A DNA stretch of 43,907 nt from Lachnospiraceae bacterium (GTDB lineage: Bacteria; Bacillota; Clostridia; Lachnospirales; Lachnospiraceae): the NCBI GenBank assembly GCA_021199475.1, contig JAJQHZ010000114.1, forward strand, positions 1 through 43,907, written 5' to 3'. Numbering within the stretch: position 1 is the stretch's first letter; every line of letters starts with the position of its first letter. Positions 40,811 through 43,907 of this stretch are shown piece by piece. The notes below the pieces were generated by a model. The model ran no database searches and was not told where the DNA came from. It worked only from the letters and a program-made list of their open reading frames with translations. Both the position numbers and the translations under genes were made by a program.

Positions 40811-43732
40811 ATGACGGAAGAAAAGATACGAGAGCTGATGCCGCAGCTGACCCCGATGATGCAGCAGTACCTGCAGACAAAGCTGGATTATCAGGACTGC
40901 ATTCTCTTTTATCGCCTGGGCGATTTTTATGAGATGTTTTTCGACGATGCAAAGATTGCATCGAAGGAGCTGGAGCTGACGCTGACCGGAAAGGACTGCG
41001 GGATGGCGGAGCGCGCGCCGATGTGCGGAGTCCCCTACCACGCGGTGGACGGGTATCTGAATAAGCTGGTTTCGAAGGGCTACAAGGTCGCGATCGGTGA
41101 GCAGATGGAGGATCCGAAGCTGGCGAAGGGCCTGGTGAAGCGGGAAGTCATCCGAATCGTGACGCCGGGGACCAATCTGGACGCGCAGGCGCTGGATGAG
41201 ACGCGGAATAATTATCTGATGTGTGTGATAAGAGTCAGTCAGTCGCGCAGTGGTTCTGATGCCGGGAGCGAGACCAATGCTCGCCGGGAGAAAACGCAGA
41301 CAGAGAAAGTACAGGCTGAAAAAGCCCAGACATCCATATGGGATAACCGACAGGCCGAGAACCTGGGGAAGCCTTCTTCTATAACAGACCGCTACGGGGT
41401 GGCGGTGGCAGATATTTCAACCGGGGAATTCCTGATGACGGAGCTGGAGGGCGAGCGTCGGCTGTTTGATGAGATTGTGAAGTTTTCTCCGTCGGAGCTT
41501 GTTTGCAACCAGTCTTTTTATATGAGCGGGATTGATCTGGAGGATATGCGGGAGCGGCTTGGCATTACTGTATTTTCTCTTGATTCGTGGTATTTTGACG
41601 ATGAGCTGTGCGGCAAGGTTCTGATGGAGCATTTTCATGTGTCTGCGCTCGAGGGGCTCGGCCTGGCGGACTATACCTGTGGAGTGACTGCGGCAGGCGC
41701 GCTTTTGAAGTATCTGATGGAAACGCAGAAGACCTCCATCGCAAATGTGACGCGTCTGGTGCCGTATTCAATCGGTAAATATATGGTGCTTGACAGCTCA
41801 ACGCGGCGAAATCTGGAGCTTTGTGAGACGCTGCGCGAGAAAAAGAAGCGAGGCTCGCTTTTGTGGGTGCTGGATAAGACGAAGACCGCGATGGGCGCCC
41901 GGCTGATGCGCAAATATGTGGAGCAGCCGCTGATTGAGAAGGATGCAATCAATGCCCGTCTGGATGCGGTCGGGGAGTTAAAGGACAATGCGATTACGCG
42001 GGAGGAGCTGCGCGAGTATCTGAATCCGATCTATGATCTGGAGCGCCTGATCAGCCGCATCAGCTATCAGAGTGCGAACCCGCGCGATATGATTGCATTT
42101 AAGACCTCACTTGCGATGCTGCCTCCGATCAAATACATTATGAAAAGTCTGGCCGCGCCGCTTTTAAAGCAGCTGGAGGAAGAGATTGATGAGCTGACCG
42201 ATATACACGACCTGATCGAGCGAGCGATTATAGATGATCCGCCAATCATCATCCGGGAGGGCGGCATTATCAAGGACGGCTACAATGAGGAGGTTGACCG
42301 GCTGCGCAGCGCAAAGAATGACGGTAAGAGCTGGCTGGCGAAGCTGGAGGCCGAAGAGCGGGAAAAGACCGGGATTAAAAATCTGAGAATTAAATTTAAT
42401 AAGGTATTTGGCTATTATCTAGAGGTCACCAACTCGTTTAAGGATATGGTGCCGGAGTATTATACACGGAAGCAGACGCTTACAAACGCGGAGCGCTATA
42501 TCACACCGGAGCTGAAGGAGTTGGAGGATACCATCCTCGGCGCAGAGGACCGGCTGGTCTCGCTGGAATATTCCCTTTATGTTGAAGTTCGCTCCATGGT
42601 GGCGGAGCAGATCGAGCGAATTCAGAAGACCGCGCAGGCCATAGCCGGACTGGATGTGTTTGCCTCCCTGGCGCTGGTCGCTGAGCGGGGCAATTATGTC
42701 CGGCCAGCGATCAAAGAGCGCGGTGTCATCGAGATTAAAAACGGGCGTCATCCGGTGGTGGAAAAAATGATTCCGAATGACATGTTTATCCCCAATGATA
42801 CCTGTCTTGACAACGGAAAAAACCGGATCTCCATCATCACCGGACCGAATATGGCAGGAAAATCGACCTATATGCGTCAGAGCGCGCTCATTGTTCTGCT
42901 CGCGCAGATTGGCAGCTTCGTACCGGCGACGAGTGCGAAAATCGGGCTTGTAGACCGCATTTTTACCCGTGTCGGCGCATCGGATGACCTGGCCAGCGGC
43001 CAGAGCACCTTTATGGTGGAAATGACGGAAGTCGCAAATATCCTGCGCAACGCGACAAAGAACAGCCTGCTGATCCTCGATGAGATTGGGCGCGGCACCA
43101 GCACCTTCGACGGACTGAGCATTGCCTGGGCGGTGGTCGAGCACATCAGCAATCCGAAGCTGCTCGGTGCAAAGACTCTGTTCGCGACTCATTACCATGA
43201 GCTGACAGAGCTGGAGGGCCGGCTCCCGGGCGTAAATAATTATTGCATTGCGGTAAAGGAGCAGGGAGACGATATCGTCTTTCTGCGGAAAATCGTCCCG
43301 GGCGGCGCAGACAAAAGCTACGGAATCCAGGTGGCTCGTCTCGCCGGTGTTCCGTCCAGCGTCACTGACCGTGCGAAGGAGCTCGCCGAAGAGCTCTCGA
43401 ATGCGGATATCGCGGTTCAGCGCATCTGCCTGCCCAAGGACAATAAGGCCGGAGGACTTGCCGTCGATGCCGATTCTTCGGGTGAGACAGATGAAAATCA
43501 GCCGGACGGAAATCCGGATCGTACCTCCGTCAGGGTTCAGAAGCCAAAGAAAGCACATGTGAAAAAGCCGGAACCGGTTGAACTCGGACAGATGACGATG
43601 CTCGAAGCAGCGACCGATGCAGATATTCTGAAAGAATTGCAGGAGCTGGACGTGCCGAACATGACACCAATGGACGCACTCAATACACTGTATAAAATGC
43701 AGAGCAAGCTGAAAAACCGGTGGGAAAAGTGA
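40811..43732 (+). CDS. mutS: DNA mismatch repair protein MutS
   Basis: A 973-residue mismatch-recognition ATPase. The mismatch-binding Phe39 and Glu41 lie in GDFYEMF. Domains I-V follow in order; the ATPase has Walker A GPNMAGKS (678-685) and Walker B ILDEIGRG (Asp757, Glu758), and a conserved ATHYHEL. MutS1 proteins are usually 850-890 residues. The excess is an insertion of about 45 residues between domains I and II (nt 41231-41385), which includes three 15-bp tandem units, plus a long charged linker near the C-terminus (about residues 878-925). The ATG has GAGAGGA about 9 nt upstream. mutL is not seen within the 175 nt that remain. Confidence 0.97.
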   Translation: MTEEKIRELMPQLTPMMQQYLQTKLDYQDCILFYRLGDFYEMFFDDAKIASKELELTLTGKDCGMAERAPMCGVPYHAVDGYLNKLVSKGYKVAIGEQMEDPKLAKGLVKREVIRIVTPGTNLDAQALDETRNNYLMCVIRVSQSRSGSDAGSETNARREKTQTEKVQAEKAQTSIWDNRQAENLGKPSSITDRYGVAVADISTGEFLMTELEGERRLFDEIVKFSPSELVCNQSFYMSGIDLEDMRERLGITVFSLDSWYFDDELCGKVLMEHFHVSALEGLGLADYTCGVTAAGALLKYLMETQKTSIANVTRLVPYSIGKYMVLDSSTRRNLELCETLREKKKRGSLLWVLDKTKTAMGARLMRKYVEQPLIEKDAINARLDAVGELKDNAITREELREYLNPIYDLERLISRISYQSANPRDMIAFKTSLAMLPPIKYIMKSLAAPLLKQLEEEIDELTDIHDLIERAIIDDPPIIIREGGIIKDGYNEEVDRLRSAKNDGKSWLAKLEAEEREKTGIKNLRIKFNKVFGYYLEVTNSFKDMVPEYYTRKQTLTNAERYITPELKELEDTILGAEDRLVSLEYSLYVEVRSMVAEQIERIQKTAQAIAGLDVFASLALVAERGNYVRPAIKERGVIEIKNGRHPVVEKMIPNDMFIPNDTCLDNGKNRISIITGPNMAGKSTYMRQSALIVLLAQIGSFVPATSAKIGLVDRIFTRVGASDDLASGQSTFMVEMTEVANILRNATKNSLLILDEIGRGTSTFDGLSIAWAVVEHISNPKLLGAKTLFATHYHELTELEGRLPGVNNYCIAVKEQGDDIVFLRKIVPGGADKSYGIQVARLAGVPSSVTDRAKELAEELSNADIAVQRICLPKDNKAGGLAVDADSSGETDENQPDGNPDRTSVRVQKPKKAHVKKPEPVELGQMTMLEAATDADILKELQELDVPNMTPMDALNTLYKMQSKLKNRWEK
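41288..41332 (+). repeat. Three 15-bp tandem units inside mutS insertion
   Basis: Units 41288-41302, 41303-41317 and 41318-41332 encode E-K-T-Q-T, E-K-V-Q-A and E-K-A-Q-T. Each begins GAGAAA or GAAAAA and has a central CAG. The period keeps the reading frame. Confidence 0.85.
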
Positions 43733-43751
43733 GCGAATAGCAAAGGTTGTA

Positions 43752-43779
43752 TCCAATATTTGAGTAATTGAATATTGGA
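43752..43779. repeat. AT-rich 9-bp inverted repeat after mutS
   Basis: TCCAATATT (43752-43760) and AATATTGGA (43771-43779) are exact complements with a 10-nt loop, 19 nt after the mutS stop. The following bases are A-rich, not T-rich, so it is not a standard terminator on the + strand. Confidence 0.5.
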
Positions 43780-43825
43780 ATAATCGAAAAAAACAGTTTT
43801 AGTAATTAAGAATATAAATTAACAA

Positions 43826-43854
43826 TTGACATAAGTGGGATGACATGCTATTAT
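43826..43854 (+). promoter_or_regulatory. Strong sigma-A promoter reading out of the window
   Basis: TTGACA (43826-43831), 17-nt spacer, TATTAT (43849-43854). GGGAT (43837-43841) and ATCCC (43853-43857) form an inverted repeat that overlaps the -10, a possible operator. AAAGAGGTGG at about 43880 looks like a ribosome site, but the TTG after it is followed at once by TAA, so the start of the next gene is not settled within the window. Confidence 0.75.
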
Positions 43855-43907
43855 CCCGTTTTCGACACTTTGAGATTAGAAAAGAGGTGGAATCCCTTGT
43901 AAACACT

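Noticed and set aside
42419-43756. Long - strand open frame opposite mutS
   Set aside because: It mirrors the codon structure of a clear mutS gene, has no recognisable domain and no ribosome site.
1-43907. CRISPR array, prophage, toxin-antitoxin pair or classical defence island
   Set aside because: No regularly spaced repeats, integrase, transposase, phage structural genes or paired small toxin genes were seen; content is mainly conserved chromosomal genes.

Overview
The window looks like a chromosomal segment of a Gram-positive, spore-former-lineage Clostridia, most like the Lachnospiraceae. The reasons are gene content and order: polA-coaE; then walJ, an ACT protein, a UPF0210 protein and tmcAL; then ackA, DUF177, rpmF, plsX, acpP, rnc, smc and ftsY; then yqfC, yqfD, phoH and ybeY; then miaB and mutS. 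Strong Shine-Dalgarno sites, TTG/GTG starts and sporulation-family proteins (YqfC, YqfD, a SpoVB-like flippase) agree. Genus is not resolved. All genes but tmcAL are on the + strand. I see no tRNA, rRNA, CRISPR array, prophage or intact insertion sequence.

Region 1 (1-9450): a consensus-like promoter at 93 opens a tightly packed run: a secreted SH3 + VanX-type M15 peptidase, an orphan zinc-finger anti-sigma-like membrane protein, polA, coaE, and a second copy of the SH3-M15 protein. A secreted protein with four fibronectin-III-like repeats and a transglutaminase fold follows, then a terminator-like hairpin. DNA repair and CoA synthesis genes are thus embedded among cell-envelope genes. Region 2 (9620-15930): walJ, the ACT/UPF0210 pair, tmcAL on the - strand, a small secreted transglutaminase-like protein, and ackA without an adjacent pta.

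Region 3 (16050-24960): a perfect TTGACA-17-TATAAT promoter precedes DUF177-rpmF-plsX-acpP-rnc-smc-ftsY, covering translation, membrane lipid synthesis, RNA processing, chromosome segregation and protein targeting. Hairpins after rpmF and acpP may set expression steps, and the rnc leader can fold in competing ways. A PLP threonine ammonia-lyase follows. Region 4 (25070-33370): a NYN-nuclease/LOTUS protein; yqfC-yqfD behind a possible sigma-E-type promoter; phoH-ybeY; a short unrecognised ORF; a DUF3048 lipid-exposed or secreted protein; a SpoVB-like flippase; DUF896; and 5-formyltetrahydrofolate cyclo-ligase. Region 5 (33390-43907): a GH42 beta-galactosidase, a palindrome-rich spacer, a C1B aminopeptidase, miaB, an M18 aminopeptidase, a degraded ATPase remnant, mutS, and a strong promoter pointing out of the window.

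The most unusual signal is not a single operon. At least seven conserved enzymes or sporulation proteins (CoaE, TmcAL, YqfD, formyl-THF cyclo-ligase, GH42, M18 peptidase, MutS) carry hydrophilic, low-complexity, in-frame insertions where their families normally have short loops. In three of them the DNA is a degenerate 12- or 15-bp tandem repeat, which suggests the insertions arise by in-frame repeat duplication. Family comparisons are from memory, since no alignment could be run.
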